From GCA-2737665 sp044344795 (GTDB lineage Bacteria; Bacteroidota; Bacteroidia; Palsa-965), in the NCBI GenBank assembly GCA_044344795.1, contig JBIJCF010000015.1:1-63142 (forward strand): DNA of 63,142 nucleotides. The letters run 5' to 3'. The notes under the pieces were generated by a model. The model worked only from the letters and a program-made list of their open reading frames with translations. It was not told the origin of the DNA and made no database searches. Below are positions 9,127 through 18,641 of the stretch, piece by piece. Within the stretch, counting starts at the first letter, position 1; every line of letters begins with the position of its first letter. A program made the translations under genes and the position numbers.

Positions 9127-10164
9127 TCATGGCATAAACGAAAAGAGTGTAGCCGACCATTGCTGTGGTGAATTTGCAATTCCAAGTTCGTGACTCACCT
9201 TTTTCATTGCACTTAATTCTTGTGCGCTCAACTGATTCACTTTTGCAAATGTGTTTTTTATTGCATTCACATTGTTTGCTTCAAAAGAAAATCCATTCTT
9301 GTTTTCAATTAGAAATGCTTCGCATGCACCTACATTTTTACTTAACAACAAAGGATAACCGGCAGCTGCATATTCTTGCACAACAACCGCCCAAGGTTCA
9401 ATTCTACTGGGCAAAATAAAAACTCCGCCTTCCAGCAAAATTTGGCGTAACCGGTCCGGCTGCACAAAGCCAAGGTGTTCAATATCGGGATGCACTGCAC
9501 CTGATATATCGCCTGTTCCCATGCATACTAGTTTCCAGTCGTTCGGTTGTTCCATTTTCCAACTTGCAAATGCATCCCACAATTCTCGTACACCTTTAAA
9601 ATCGTAGTAGCGACCGGAATAAACAAAACGATGCGGCACATGTCGATCGTTGCCTTGACTGTATATCTCGGAGAAATAATGCGTGTCCGCTGTATAAAAA
9701 CCGGTCTTCACGTTTTCAGGTTTAAAACCTAAACGAAGAGCAAATTCCTTTTGAATAATACCGGGCACCCAACAACTATTAAAAGCGTTAAGAACAAGAT
9801 AGGGTGCTGCAAAAACTGCCAGTCGTTGTTTTAATGTTCCTTCCCACTTGTTGTCCATTGCAACGATAGTAGGAATTCTGTTTCTCCATTGTTTGGCAAC
9901 AGCGACGTAATCTTTATCCATCCAACCGCTGACGAGTAAGATGTCCGGCTGAATATTTTCTGCCAACTGAATCAATTCGGCACGACTTAACTCCGACCTA
10001 TTATAAACATGAATATTTGAACTAAAACTAAATTCAAACGGGGCTTCTATATTCACCGGATAACGCACCAAATGAATGGTAACACCCGTATTTTCCAGCG
10101 CTTTTAAACAAGACATGGTATAACCCGCCAATTCTGTGTATAGTATGAGAATTCGTTTACTCAT
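9127..10164 (-). CDS. glycosyltransferase family 4
   Basis: 345 aa, GT-B type. The N-terminal half is only loosely conserved (RILILYTELAGYTMSCLKAL). The C-terminal domain has HRFVYSGRYYDFKGVRELWD, then IEHLGFVQPDRLRQIL and a donor motif LPSRIEPWAVVVQEYAAAG, with two glutamates in the EX7E arrangement. Its ATG overlaps the stop of the upstream ligase-like gene by 4 bp (ATGA), so translation is probably coupled. asnB starts 19 bp downstream. Confidence 0.82.
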   Translation of the reverse strand: MSKRILILYTELAGYTMSCLKALENTGVTIHLVRYPVNIEAPFEFSFSSNIHVYNRSELSRAELIQLAENIQPDILLVSGWMDKDYVAVAKQWRNRIPTIVAMDNKWEGTLKQRLAVFAAPYLVLNAFNSCWVPGIIQKEFALRLGFKPENVKTGFYTADTHYFSEIYSQGNDRHVPHRFVYSGRYYDFKGVRELWDAFASWKMEQPNDWKLVCMGTGDISGAVHPDIEHLGFVQPDRLRQILLEGGVFILPSRIEPWAVVVQEYAAAGYPLLLSKNVGACEAFLIENKNGFSFEANNVNAIKNTFAKVNQLSAQELSAMKKVSHELGIANSPQQWSATLFSFMP

Positions 10165-11504
10165 GATACAACAGGAAATACGGAATCGTCAATTTCTTCT
10201 TTTGGTTCGGTGTCTTCGGTACCAAACAATTCACGCACTTCCGGAATGGACACCATAGTCATGATGATAACTGCTTGAATGGTCAATGGATTTAGTGATG
10301 CTGTTAACCACGATTCAAAAAAAGCAGAAAACAAAATACCGTACATCGCAGGAATTGCTCCGGGAATAGCGCGTGCGCCTCTTAAAAAAGTTACGATCAT
10401 GCCAATTACATACGAGAGCACCCCAACAATTCCGGTATCCAACCAAAACGTGATGTAGGAATTGTGTGCGTTACCTTGGTGTCCCATGATAGACAGCATT
10501 TCATAATTCTTTTTATAAAGAACTTCTGTATAACCGATTCCGCCTCCACTAAACACACCTTCCTGAATTTTACTCCAGCCAAACTCCCACGCCACCACAC
10601 GTCCGGAGCCGGAACGCAGTGTTTCAATACGAAAATACTCTTGCAAGTCTAATACGTAAATAATTCCTTCGATATTGTTGTTGATGTATTGATATACGAA
10701 CAATACCACAACAAACATGATGAATCCGATAAAAGGCGACAGCTTATAAAATTGTCGAAAGAATAAGAAAAGCACAATTGTGAAAATGGCATTACGTGAA
10801 CCGCACAGCATCAAGCTTAATAAAATTGCGCCGTAAATAATGATCAATTCACGGCGCGAAAAAAGATTTTTCACTACATCACCGGCAACAGTGATCAACA
10901 TAAAAAATAAAAGACAAAATAATCCTAATCCATTGGGATTACCCATTAAGCCCGTGTATCGTCCAGCCAAAGTCACATAACCAGGCATTACAAAGCGCAT
11001 CACAAATCCGATTAACAATAGTAATGTAATCCACCAAAGAAATTTTCGTAACCCCTCTTTACCTTCATCACGAATCATTTGCAAGAAATAATTCGGCACT
11101 ACCAGCAATAGCAAGGCGTATGAAATTGTTTTCTGTACAGTTGTACCGATGTAATCGGAAGTAACCATGAACATGGCTGCTACCAAAAGAAAAGGAATAA
11201 ATGCTTTGAATATGCGATTCAGTGGCGTGGACAAATTGCTGTCCATAAAATAAAAGATCCCCATCATTACGATGTAAACGTTTTTCGCATTCTGTGCAAA
11301 ACCGAATGTATAACTGCGTGAATCGGATAAAACCAACATTAGGATAAAACCCATCAGGATTTCTGCTATCCATTTGCGCTGAAAAAAATAATATAACACA
11401 AACGGCACCACCGCGTATACAACCGGACCTGCGAACATTCCGGCCAATACCCAGAAAAGGGTAAAAAATAAAAATGTTCTGTTGTTGATTAGAAATTCGC
11501 GCAC
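10161..11504 (-). CDS. O-antigen ligase / polymerase-like membrane protein
   Basis: A 447-aa protein with about ten to twelve hydrophobic segments and a large periplasmic-type loop after the middle (SGSGRVVAWEFGWSKIQEGV...GHQGNAHNSYITFWLDTGIVG). The R-x-GR...H-N-x-(Y/F) pattern and length match the O-antigen ligase (WaaL/Wzy_C) superfamily. It could polymerise repeat units (Wzy) or ligate the glycan to a lipid core (WaaL); sequence alone does not separate these. The start is GTG at 11504. It overlaps the next glycosyltransferase by 4 bp. Confidence 0.85.
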   Translation of the reverse strand: MREFLINNRTFLFFTLFWVLAGMFAGPVVYAVVPFVLYYFFQRKWIAEILMGFILMLVLSDSRSYTFGFAQNAKNVYIVMMGIFYFMDSNLSTPLNRIFKAFIPFLLVAAMFMVTSDYIGTTVQKTISYALLLLVVPNYFLQMIRDEGKEGLRKFLWWITLLLLIGFVMRFVMPGYVTLAGRYTGLMGNPNGLGLFCLLFFMLITVAGDVVKNLFSRRELIIIYGAILLSLMLCGSRNAIFTIVLFLFFRQFYKLSPFIGFIMFVVVLFVYQYINNNIEGIIYVLDLQEYFRIETLRSGSGRVVAWEFGWSKIQEGVFSGGGIGYTEVLYKKNYEMLSIMGHQGNAHNSYITFWLDTGIVGVLSYVIGMIVTFLRGARAIPGAIPAMYGILFSAFFESWLTASLNPLTIQAVIIMTMVSIPEVRELFGTEDTEPKEEIDDSVFPVVS

Positions 11505-11535
11505 AGTTTGGCAATTGGTATACGAAAATACGCCT

Positions 11536-12657
11536 TTAACAGGTAAAGTTTCTCAGCGAATTTACTACCACCATTAACTGTTCATTGTTAATACCGTTAT
11601 GCAAAGGAAGGCGTATCAGGCTGTTCTCCCAGTGTTCACAGTGCGGCAAATATTGAATTGCGGAAGTTTTGGCTACGAAAGCGCTCTTGTGCAAACATCT
11701 GTAATGTGTGAGCGCCTGAATGCCCTGATTTTTCAAGTATTCCAAACACACATTCAAATTGTCCGGATTCTTAAGTCTTATAAAGAAATTATGCGCGTTG
11801 TGGTTTACTTCTTTCGTGGTAACTCCATCAAATAGCGAGTTTACTGATAGTTCATCCAAATAATACTTCCATGCCGTCTTGCGCTGTTGCGTCCATTTGG
11901 GTTCTGCCTGTAGTTGCGCCCAAAGAAAGGAAGCATTCAATTCCGATAACGTATAAGAAGCTCCTAGATCAATCCACTCGTAATAGCATACTTGTCCACG
12001 TTGAAAATCGGATCGATTGGTGCCTTTTTCATACAGAACACCTGCTCTATCCAGAAAAGAATCATCGTTAAGCACTAAAGCACCGCCCTCTCCACACGTA
12101 ATATTTTTTGAATCATGAAATGAAAACGCACTCATATGCCCGAAGGATCCCAACGGTTTTTCGTTGGCGTCAGCTGCTCCATAACCATGAGCAGCATCTT
12201 CGATTAAAACAATGCCACGCTCGTCACACCACTTTCGAATGGCAGCTCCACCCGCATCAACACCTCCATAATGCACAATAACCAACGCTTTGGTACGCGG
12301 ACTTACCAACTGATCCAATAAATCAACATCGATATTCGGATGATCTTCTCTACTATCAGCCCAAACAATTCGAGCACCTTTAGCTATAAAGGATGATGCA
12401 CCCGTAACAAAATTGTAACTCGGAATAATGACTTCGTCGTTTGGCTGCAAATTCAATAACGAGGCGGCAAGTTCTAAAGCATGCGAACATGAAGTAGTTA
12501 AAAAAACGGCCTTCGCTCCCAACTTCTCCTTCATAAATGCACTACACAATTTCGAATAATGTCCACCGCCGGAAAGTTGTCCACGACTAGCAGCATCGCG
12601 CATAGTGTCGATCTCTGCACCGGAATACGTAATGGTATTAAATGGAACTTTTATCAT
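11536..12657 (-). CDS. DegT/DnrJ/EryC1 sugar aminotransferase, WecE-like
   Basis: A 373-aa PLP enzyme. It resembles E. coli WecE, the dTDP-4-keto-6-deoxyglucose aminotransferase, more than other DegT members: FHDSKNITCGEGGA contains the Schiff-base lysine, and EKGTNRSDFQRGQVCYYEWI and SELNASFLWAQLQAEP are WecE-like blocks. Expected product is dTDP-4-amino-4,6-dideoxygalactose or a similar amino sugar. No dTDP-glucose pyrophosphorylase or dehydratase is present in this window, so the substrate must come from elsewhere. I use the ATG at 12657 (MIKVPFNTI); the codon at 12666 is TTG. It overlaps the upstream gene by 20 bp. Confidence 0.85.
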   Translation of the reverse strand: MIKVPFNTITYSGAEIDTMRDAASRGQLSGGGHYSKLCSAFMKEKLGAKAVFLTTSCSHALELAASLLNLQPNDEVIIPSYNFVTGASSFIAKGARIVWADSREDHPNIDVDLLDQLVSPRTKALVIVHYGGVDAGGAAIRKWCDERGIVLIEDAAHGYGAADANEKPLGSFGHMSAFSFHDSKNITCGEGGALVLNDDSFLDRAGVLYEKGTNRSDFQRGQVCYYEWIDLGASYTLSELNASFLWAQLQAEPKWTQQRKTAWKYYLDELSVNSLFDGVTTKEVNHNAHNFFIRLKNPDNLNVCLEYLKNQGIQALTHYRCLHKSAFVAKTSAIQYLPHCEHWENSLIRLPLHNGINNEQLMVVVNSLRNFTC

Positions 12658-13798
12658 GTTGTGCAATTCTACGTTCCATCATTTTAATGGTTTCATCGGC
12701 TAATCGACTCCACAAAAACTGCTCCTGTACTTTTACAACAGATTGTTGTTGCAAACGACTTAAAGAGGCTGCATCCATGTTCATCATCCGATTCCAGCCT
12801 TCAGCCAATTGTGCAACATTGCCGGGTTTTACCAAAATACCATTACGGTCGTCAACCATCAATTGAGTTGCTCCGGTATCTGTAGCCAAAACTGCAAGGC
12901 CGCGTGACATGCCTTCCAATATTACATTCGGCATTCCTTCCGAAATACTGGGGCAAACCAATACCTGACAAGAATCGAGCAGTTTCAGCAAGGCGTGATT
13001 ATCCGTGATACTGCCGTGATACGTCACGTTAGGCAATTTCACTCGATTTGAAGGATTTATAGGACCAACAATGTGTAATTGATAAAAATCTGATTTCGCA
13101 CTTTTAATGGCTTCATAAAGTTCTTCCAATCCTTTGCGGCGTTCATCACGACCGACGAAAATAAATCGTAAAACTTCGTTTCGAGGTGTAATATCTGTAC
13201 GCAACCAATCTGCTGTGATGCCTCCGGGTATTTCTTCAATTTTTGACGCAGCAACGGGAATGGATTTCAAAACATCAGTTACCCGACCTCCGTATGAAAT
13301 AACAATATCTGCATGATCCAGCTGATACCGCGCAGGTTTGTCCAACAGCCACTTTTGTTTGATCCGTTCGATCCACGATGCAGCCGACTGAAAAATTTCA
13401 TAACCGTGCATGTTGACGGCAATTGGAGATAATTGCTTACCTAAACTCTTCTGGTGTAATAATTCCCAACCTGTAAATCCTTTACAGTATATAAAATCCG
13501 GAGCGCTGTGCTCCTGCATTCGCTTGAATAATTCTTTGGAATACAAATACGATTCACGAATATAATGACCGGGAGTCTTCCCCAAATCAGGGAATTTTAC
13601 AGGGAAGAACCGAATATGCTGTAACTCCGTAGTTGTAAATTGTTGTGGAGCTCGCTCCGCATTCTTTTTGTCTGCTGCATGATACAAATCCACTTGAACA
13701 CCTTCTCCTGCCAATGCTTTGGCGAGATATAAGGAATGTCGTTGCATGCCTCCCATTACAATGGGATAAATTCCGTCTGTGAATAAAGCCACTCTCAT
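12638..13798 (-). CDS. glycosyltransferase family 4
   Basis: A canonical 386-aa GT4. The N-terminal glycine loop is DGIYPIVMGGMQRHSLYLAK. The hinge reads VAASKIEEIPGGI, and the donor site reads CQVLVCPSISEGMPNVILEG, with the EX7E pair. Its start overlaps the previous gene by 4 bp and its end overlaps the aminotransferase start by 20 bp, so this is part of one tightly packed transcript. Confidence 0.88.
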   Translation of the reverse strand: MRVALFTDGIYPIVMGGMQRHSLYLAKALAGEGVQVDLYHAADKKNAERAPQQFTTTELQHIRFFPVKFPDLGKTPGHYIRESYLYSKELFKRMQEHSAPDFIYCKGFTGWELLHQKSLGKQLSPIAVNMHGYEIFQSAASWIERIKQKWLLDKPARYQLDHADIVISYGGRVTDVLKSIPVAASKIEEIPGGITADWLRTDITPRNEVLRFIFVGRDERRKGLEELYEAIKSAKSDFYQLHIVGPINPSNRVKLPNVTYHGSITDNHALLKLLDSCQVLVCPSISEGMPNVILEGMSRGLAVLATDTGATQLMVDDRNGILVKPGNVAQLAEGWNRMMNMDAASLSRLQQQSVVKVQEQFLWSRLADETIKMMERRIAQHDKSSI

Positions 13799-14919
13799 CT
13801 CAACAAGTTTTTGTATTGATCCTCCAAGGCTTTTTTAGTAAAATGCGTCCTCACCAAATTTACAGCATGTAATTTCTGTTCTCGCGTTAACGGAATTAAA
13901 TCCGTGGCTACTAACCTATCGCTCACCATTCCACATCCTTCACGGTGCACCAATTCGCTGTAGTCGCCCAATTCCGGACTGATGATCACATATAAACCTG
14001 CAGCAAGATATTCTGCGAATTTTACCGGTGATGCTACACGATTCGTATCAGATGCTTCACGCACCAACCAACCGTAATCAGCGGCACGTAACAATTGTTG
14101 AACCTGGTGATGTTTCACCCATTTCACCATCACACGATCAGGAAAATCAGAGCACAGCTGTAATTGATCTGTTAAAGAATTAGTGAGTAACAACACTTTT
14201 AATTTTGAATTTTCCCTCAGCCATTTCAATAACAGTTGATCCATCATTTGAAATGAATGCCAGCCGGAAGCAGTTCCTGAAAACACAATAAGGCATTCAT
14301 CCGCTTTAACACCAAGCTGAGCGCGATAACCGGAAAGTTCCGTCTTATCGGGCAAATCAGTACTCACGTCATCAGATACTGTGCATGGAATAACAACGCT
14401 GTTACTTCCCTGAAACTGATACTTTCGTTTCCAGTATTCCCGCAACGCTTCCGATACAGCCAATTGTTTGCCGCTAAGCTCAAGCGCCGATAGTTCCAAC
14501 GATTCAATTCCTTCTGCAGACCACGCATCACCACCCACACGATATTCTGAAAATTCAGCGGCATAAGCGCCGCGTGCATCAAAGATCAATTGCTCCTGCT
14601 TAACGCCGTTAAGATGCGCCAAATGAGTTGCAAATATTCCACGTGCAATCACTTTATCCGCTTTACTTAATCCCTGAAATCGGAGTAGCCAAGTATTTTT
14701 GCGCCAACGCTGAATACCGGGAACCATGGGCAACACACGAGCAGTGCGATCCATTTCAAAGATAGCACGTCTAACAGCATTAAAATTTCTAGTTGAAATA
14801 AAGGCCACTAATACTACTTCATGACCCAAAGTTTGTCGCAGAAAGTTACATGTGTCCACTACCTGACTCTTATATATCCCGGAAGGATGATCGTTAAATG
14901 TCAGGTAAACGAGTTTCAT
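13795..14919 (-). CDS. glycosyltransferase, GT4-like
   Basis: 374 aa with a GT-B layout: an N-terminal half (KLVYLTFNDHPSGIYKSQVV), a central VVIPCTVSDDV hinge, and a C-terminal half containing LIVFSGTASGWHSFQMMDQL and AADYGWLVREASDTNRVASP followed by VKFAEYLAAGLYVI. The donor motif is looser than in the neighbouring GT4 genes, so family membership is less certain. It overlaps wecB by 4 bp at its 5' end and the next glycosyltransferase by 4 bp at its 3' end. Confidence 0.72.
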   Translation of the reverse strand: MKLVYLTFNDHPSGIYKSQVVDTCNFLRQTLGHEVVLVAFISTRNFNAVRRAIFEMDRTARVLPMVPGIQRWRKNTWLLRFQGLSKADKVIARGIFATHLAHLNGVKQEQLIFDARGAYAAEFSEYRVGGDAWSAEGIESLELSALELSGKQLAVSEALREYWKRKYQFQGSNSVVIPCTVSDDVSTDLPDKTELSGYRAQLGVKADECLIVFSGTASGWHSFQMMDQLLLKWLRENSKLKVLLLTNSLTDQLQLCSDFPDRVMVKWVKHHQVQQLLRAADYGWLVREASDTNRVASPVKFAEYLAAGLYVIISPELGDYSELVHREGCGMVSDRLVATDLIPLTREQKLHAVNLVRTHFTKKALEDQYKNLLR

Positions 14920-16016
14920 GCCGTAAACCGTTTATTCAAATATTCGAAAATTCGTTCTGTTGCTTTTCCGTCCCATTGCTGCGGAATCGCACCCTTTTTG
15001 TATTTACCGGTACGAATCAATTCCACTTGTTGTAGAATGCCACTTACTTCAAACGGTAACAATGTATTGGAACCCAAATCAACTGTAACCGGTCGTTCCG
15101 TATTCGGACGAAGTGTTAAACACGGAATCTGTAAAAACGTAGTCTCTTCCTGAATGCCTCCACTATCTGTTAACACAAATGCGCATGAACTAACCAACTT
15201 CTGAAAAGCGAAATAATCCAACGGCTCAATGATCTGCAATCCATTCACTTGTTCAAAGTGCGGCTTCAGTCCGCATGTTTCCATGAATCGCATGGTACGC
15301 GGATGCGCGGGGAATACCAATTGATAATCACGACCTAATTCGGTCATCAATTCCAATAACAACAACTGCCCTTCTTTACTGTCCACATTGGACGGACGAT
15401 GCATGGTGATCAATACATACTTTCCTGCGGTGAGTTTTAGATCATCCAACACCGTTGATTTTTGAATTTCACCACGAAAAGCTACTAACGTATCGATCAT
15501 GGTATTACCTACTTCAACAACACCGTCACCACGTCCTTCTTCAATTAAATGCTTCTTACCGGAAGGTTCTGTTACAAAATGAATTTCAGCAAGTTCATCG
15601 GTAAGTAAACGATTAAATTCTTCAGGCATGGTGCGATCGAAACTGCGCAAACCACTTTCGATATGACCAATCGGAATTTCCATCTTATTGGCAGTAATTG
15701 CAGCAGCTAATGTTGAATTCACATCGCCAACAACAAGTACGAGATCAGGTCGATTTTTAATGATCAACTGCTCCAAACGAAGCATGATTTCTGCCATTTG
15801 AGAATTTGGTGACCCAGCAGGAACATTAAGAAAATGATCGGGAACCAAACCAAATTGCTCGAAAAATACGTCTGCCATTTTACTGTCGTAATGCTGACCT
15901 GTATGAACAATCCTGAATTCCAGATTCGGGTATCGTGCAGCTACACGACGAAACTGCGTCACCTTAATAAAATTAGGTCGCGTACCAATAACCAATAAAA
16001 TATGCTTCCTATTCAT
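14916..16016 (-). CDS. wecB: UDP-N-acetylglucosamine 2-epimerase, non-hydrolysing
   Basis: A 366-aa cytosolic enzyme interconverting UDP-GlcNAc and UDP-ManNAc. Family blocks are clear: VIGTRPNFIKV near the start, VHTGQHYDSKMADVFF, HIESGLRSFDRTMPEEFNR with catalytic acidic and histidine residues, and LTDSGGIQEE near the C-terminus. No wecC (UDP-ManNAc dehydrogenase) is in the window, so the product is probably UDP-ManNAc used directly or passed to genes elsewhere. It overlaps the split glycosyltransferase upstream by 8 bp and the downstream one by 4 bp. Confidence 0.92.
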   Translation of the reverse strand: MNRKHILLVIGTRPNFIKVTQFRRVAARYPNLEFRIVHTGQHYDSKMADVFFEQFGLVPDHFLNVPAGSPNSQMAEIMLRLEQLIIKNRPDLVLVVGDVNSTLAAAITANKMEIPIGHIESGLRSFDRTMPEEFNRLLTDELAEIHFVTEPSGKKHLIEEGRGDGVVEVGNTMIDTLVAFRGEIQKSTVLDDLKLTAGKYVLITMHRPSNVDSKEGQLLLLELMTELGRDYQLVFPAHPRTMRFMETCGLKPHFEQVNGLQIIEPLDYFAFQKLVSSCAFVLTDSGGIQEETTFLQIPCLTLRPNTERPVTVDLGSNTLLPFEVSGILQQVELIRTGKYKKGAIPQQWDGKATERIFEYLNKRFTA

Positions 16017-16674
16017 TCAAAGTCTTATTAAAAACATCGGCCAACTGCCCCGTAATTTCACGGAACGAGTATTTGGCAATATACGAATCATCCGGTCGAA
16101 TGTCATTCAGTAATGCTCTATCCTGTGCTATACAGTACAACCACTGCGCGGGTTCTTCAACTGCGCGTGCACCAAATTTCACTAACAATCCACTTGGTTG
16201 TAGCACATTCATAGCATCGCAACTTTCTGAGAATGCCAGTATCGGTTTCCGCGCATTAAGATATTCATACGCCTTACCGGGTATAAACAAGGGCTGTCCA
16301 TCTTTACCCGGACTTTCCATTGGAAGGAATAAAACGTCACATTGATTGGTTTTCTCTAGTGAAGCTGCTTTACTCAAATAACCGGAAATATTCACATCAT
16401 CTGCTATTCCCAAAGATTCTGCAAGCGATTGATAACGCGAATCAATCTTTCCCCACAATTCTATTTTCACTGCACCTTTCGCCATTCCTAATTCAAAACG
16501 TGCATGCGCGAATGCTTTCATTAAATAATATGCCGATCGTGTTGATGGATCTGTAGTTAAACAACGATAGGTCCAAAACCATTGCAGCAAAGAATTCGAT
16601 GAAGTCGAACCTACATCCTGATTCCATTCCAGTGACCCGGAATAACCGATAACAACAGGCGATCTAGTATCCAT
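16009..16674 (-). CDS. C-terminal half of a split GT4 glycosyltransferase
   Basis: 221 aa that contain only the donor-binding half of a GT4 enzyme: VVIGYSGSLEW at the start of the second Rossmann domain, VKIELWGKI, then QPLFIPGKAYEYLNARKPIL near the end. The matching N-terminal half is encoded at 16664-17320 in a frame shifted by one, overlapping by 11 bp. Joined, the two halves give about 435 aa, a normal GT4 length, although the short linker usually found after NGYD seems reduced. Either a frameshift (mutation or sequencing error) or a genuine two-subunit enzyme with coupled ATG-in-overlap translation would fit. Confidence 0.7.
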   Translation of the reverse strand: MDTRSPVVIGYSGSLEWNQDVGSTSSNSLLQWFWTYRCLTTDPSTRSAYYLMKAFAHARFELGMAKGAVKIELWGKIDSRYQSLAESLGIADDVNISGYLSKAASLEKTNQCDVLFLPMESPGKDGQPLFIPGKAYEYLNARKPILAFSESCDAMNVLQPSGLLVKFGARAVEEPAQWLYCIAQDRALLNDIRPDDSYIAKYSFREITGQLADVFNKTLNE

Positions 16675-17320
16675 TGGTAATCACGGTTATTTTTGATGGA
16701 TCAATAAGCTGACGCCTCAGGTATAATTCTTTTACAGCCGGTGTATTGACAATCAACCGATCGGGTTTTGAAAATATGTTTCGCTCAAATCTCCTGCGGA
16801 AGAGCCAATGTATCTTTGAGGGAAATTGCCAAGCATAAGCGTCTGTGTAAGGATCGCGCAAATCGGCTACCCACTTTACGTTTAGCGATTGTTGCAATTT
16901 CAAACCCAACAACATTACCGAAAACGGCGCGGAAGAAGTATAAACAAGTTTAATGTTGTGCTGTCGGATAAGTTGCTGTGCAATGGGAAACGCATTATCG
17001 TTCCAATTCAACGACCATTCCCACAAGCGATGAAATCCGAAATACCAAAAGAAGCGATACAATTTCAACTCCATCATTCGTTTCGCCCATACCGCCGGCT
17101 CATCGGCAGACACACGATGAATCGTAATATCTTCAGGAATTCTTTGCAATAACGTTTCATCGAACTGATATCGTCCACGCTTTATATCCTCTTCCGTAAC
17201 TGTAAGTACAATCGGCTCGTGACCAAATGCGCGAAGATGTTTTACAAAAGCCATACTCCGCTGAACACCCGGACCGCCGCGAGGAGGAAATTGATAAGCG
17301 ATGAATAATACCTTCTCCAA
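16664..17320 (-). CDS. N-terminal half of a split GT4 glycosyltransferase
   Basis: 218 aa that make up the acceptor half of a GT4 enzyme. The start is FIAYQFPPRGGPGVQRSMAF (glycine loop), followed by KLVYTSSAPFSVMLLGL, VKWVADLRDPYTD and the hinge KITVITNGY, where a TAG stop interrupts the chain. In intact relatives the chain continues after NGY with a short linker into the second domain. The start codon is TTG at 17320; I see no nearer ATG. The gap to the preceding nucleotidyltransferase is 5 bp. Confidence 0.7.
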   Translation of the reverse strand: MEKVLFIAYQFPPRGGPGVQRSMAFVKHLRAFGHEPIVLTVTEEDIKRGRYQFDETLLQRIPEDITIHRVSADEPAVWAKRMMELKLYRFFWYFGFHRLWEWSLNWNDNAFPIAQQLIRQHNIKLVYTSSAPFSVMLLGLKLQQSLNVKWVADLRDPYTDAYAWQFPSKIHWLFRRRFERNIFSKPDRLIVNTPAVKELYLRRQLIDPSKITVITNGY

Positions 17321-17325
17321 TTCGT

Positions 17326-17733
17326 TTATGAATTTTTCAAAATGCGTTCCCGCAACTCACTAGTTGATTTACCATGACTGCGATCTGTATAATAAATCGG
17401 AATGTTTAAATCGGCACCGGTAATGGCTTTCCCACGATAATCTTCGCCTAAGAAACGTACATCAATTTTACGCTCTTTCATTAGCGTATATAGAGCCTCT
17501 TCTGAATCGTAAGTAAGGACTTCATCTACAAACTTGCAGGATGACATAATTAAACGACGTTCCTCGAAACTGAATACAGGAGGTTTCTTTCCGGGATTGA
17601 TGGAATAGTCAATGTTTTCCGCAGTATTCAACGCAACAATCAAGTAATCGCAATGCTGTTTGCATTCCTGTAACATGAGTACATGCCCTGCGTGAAACAG
17701 ATCAAACATACCGCAAGCGAAACCTATCTTCAT
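17326..17733 (-). CDS. cytidylyl/adenylyltransferase, RfaE2/TagD-like
   Basis: A small (135 aa) nucleotidyltransferase of the HxGH superfamily. It begins FACGMFDLFHAGHVLML and has the C-terminal DRSHGKSTSELRERI equivalent of the ISSTxIRE motif. It would attach a nucleotide to a sugar-1-phosphate or polyol phosphate. Its neighbours are a SIS isomerase, a PfkB kinase and an SDR epimerase, the set used to make ADP- or GDP-heptose-like sugars, so a heptose-1-phosphate nucleotidyltransferase is the favoured reading. Glycerol-3-phosphate cytidylyltransferase is the alternative. It overlaps the epimerase by 4 bp. Confidence 0.8.
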   Translation of the reverse strand: MKIGFACGMFDLFHAGHVLMLQECKQHCDYLIVALNTAENIDYSINPGKKPPVFSFEERRLIMSSCKFVDEVLTYDSEEALYTLMKERKIDVRFLGEDYRGKAITGADLNIPIYYTDRSHGKSTSELRERILKNS

Positions 17734-18641
17734 TGTAATTCGCTTTTAAGATATTCAGTGATCGGCACGCTGGGCTCCCATTTTAAGATAGTACGTGCTT
17801 TAGTATTATCCGCAAATGTAATTTCCGCCTCTCCTTCTCGTTTCGCAATAAATTGAATGTCGGAAGAAATCATTTTTGCCAAATCAAGCACACTGACAGT
17901 AGCTCCGTATCCTATATTAAAGGAGGTATTTAATCGTTCAGGATGAATGGCAGCCAGATAGTTAGCTTTTGCCAAATCAGCAACATGAATAAAATCGCGC
18001 TGTTGACTGCCGTCGCCCGTTACCAGAAGTGATTCACCGTTTTTATGTCGATTCAAGAAAATACCAACTACGCTACTGTAGGCGTTGAACTTATTGGCAG
18101 GATTAAAACTGCGTGGACCGTAAGGGTTGAAATAACGCAACGTCACATAATCCAATGGATAACGTGTGCTCAACAACTCCAGGTAGCGTTCTACTTCATA
18201 CTTCTGAAACGCGTATGGAGAGAGGCAATCAATCCGCTCGTGTTCCGGCGTGGGAATCAAGGTTGGAGTTCCGTAGATTGCACTGGAACCGGAATATACT
18301 AACCGCGGATAATAATTTTCCCGGATCATTATTTCAATCAAATGCACGCCCACCAACAAATTTTCTGCAATGTGTTCCGTTACCAATTCAAAACTGGGTT
18401 GAATACGCGGTAATGCGGCAAGATGAAAAACGATGGTGTAATCCTTCAGTGAAGTAATCGAACGAACATCACCTTCTACAAAGCGAAAGCGAGCATCTGA
18501 AATATGGGCAATGTTTGTCTTATTTCCGGTTGAAAGATTATCAATGCCGGTAATGGACCAGTCGGTGTGCTCTAGCAAATAATCCAACAGATTGGATCCT
18601 ATGAATCCGGCAACACCGGTTATTAGAACATTATTGGGCAT
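17730..18641 (-). CDS. NAD-dependent sugar epimerase/dehydratase (extended SDR)
   Basis: 303 aa. The Rossmann loop GVAGFIGSNLL near residue 9 and the catalytic YAFQK (Tyr-x3-Lys) with an upstream YSGSSAIYG serine place it in the extended SDR family with GalE/WbpP-type C4 epimerases. The RYFNPYGPR block is typical of this group. In its operon position after the SIS isomerase and kinase it could do the final epimerisation of a nucleotide-activated heptose (HldD-like role) or make a hexose epimer; the motif pattern is closer to GalE/WbpP than to classical HldD. Confidence 0.85.
   Translation of the reverse strand: MPNNVLITGVAGFIGSNLLDYLLEHTDWSITGIDNLSTGNKTNIAHISDARFRFVEGDVRSITSLKDYTIVFHLAALPRIQPSFELVTEHIAENLLVGVHLIEIMIRENYYPRLVYSGSSAIYGTPTLIPTPEHERIDCLSPYAFQKYEVERYLELLSTRYPLDYVTLRYFNPYGPRSFNPANKFNAYSSVVGIFLNRHKNGESLLVTGDGSQQRDFIHVADLAKANYLAAIHPERLNTSFNIGYGATVSVLDLAKMISSDIQFIAKREGEAEITFADNTKARTILKWEPSVPITEYLKSELQ

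Noticed and set aside
9107..9185. N-terminal extension of asnB
   Set aside because: The glutaminase nucleophile Cys must be residue 2, so the start is at 9107.
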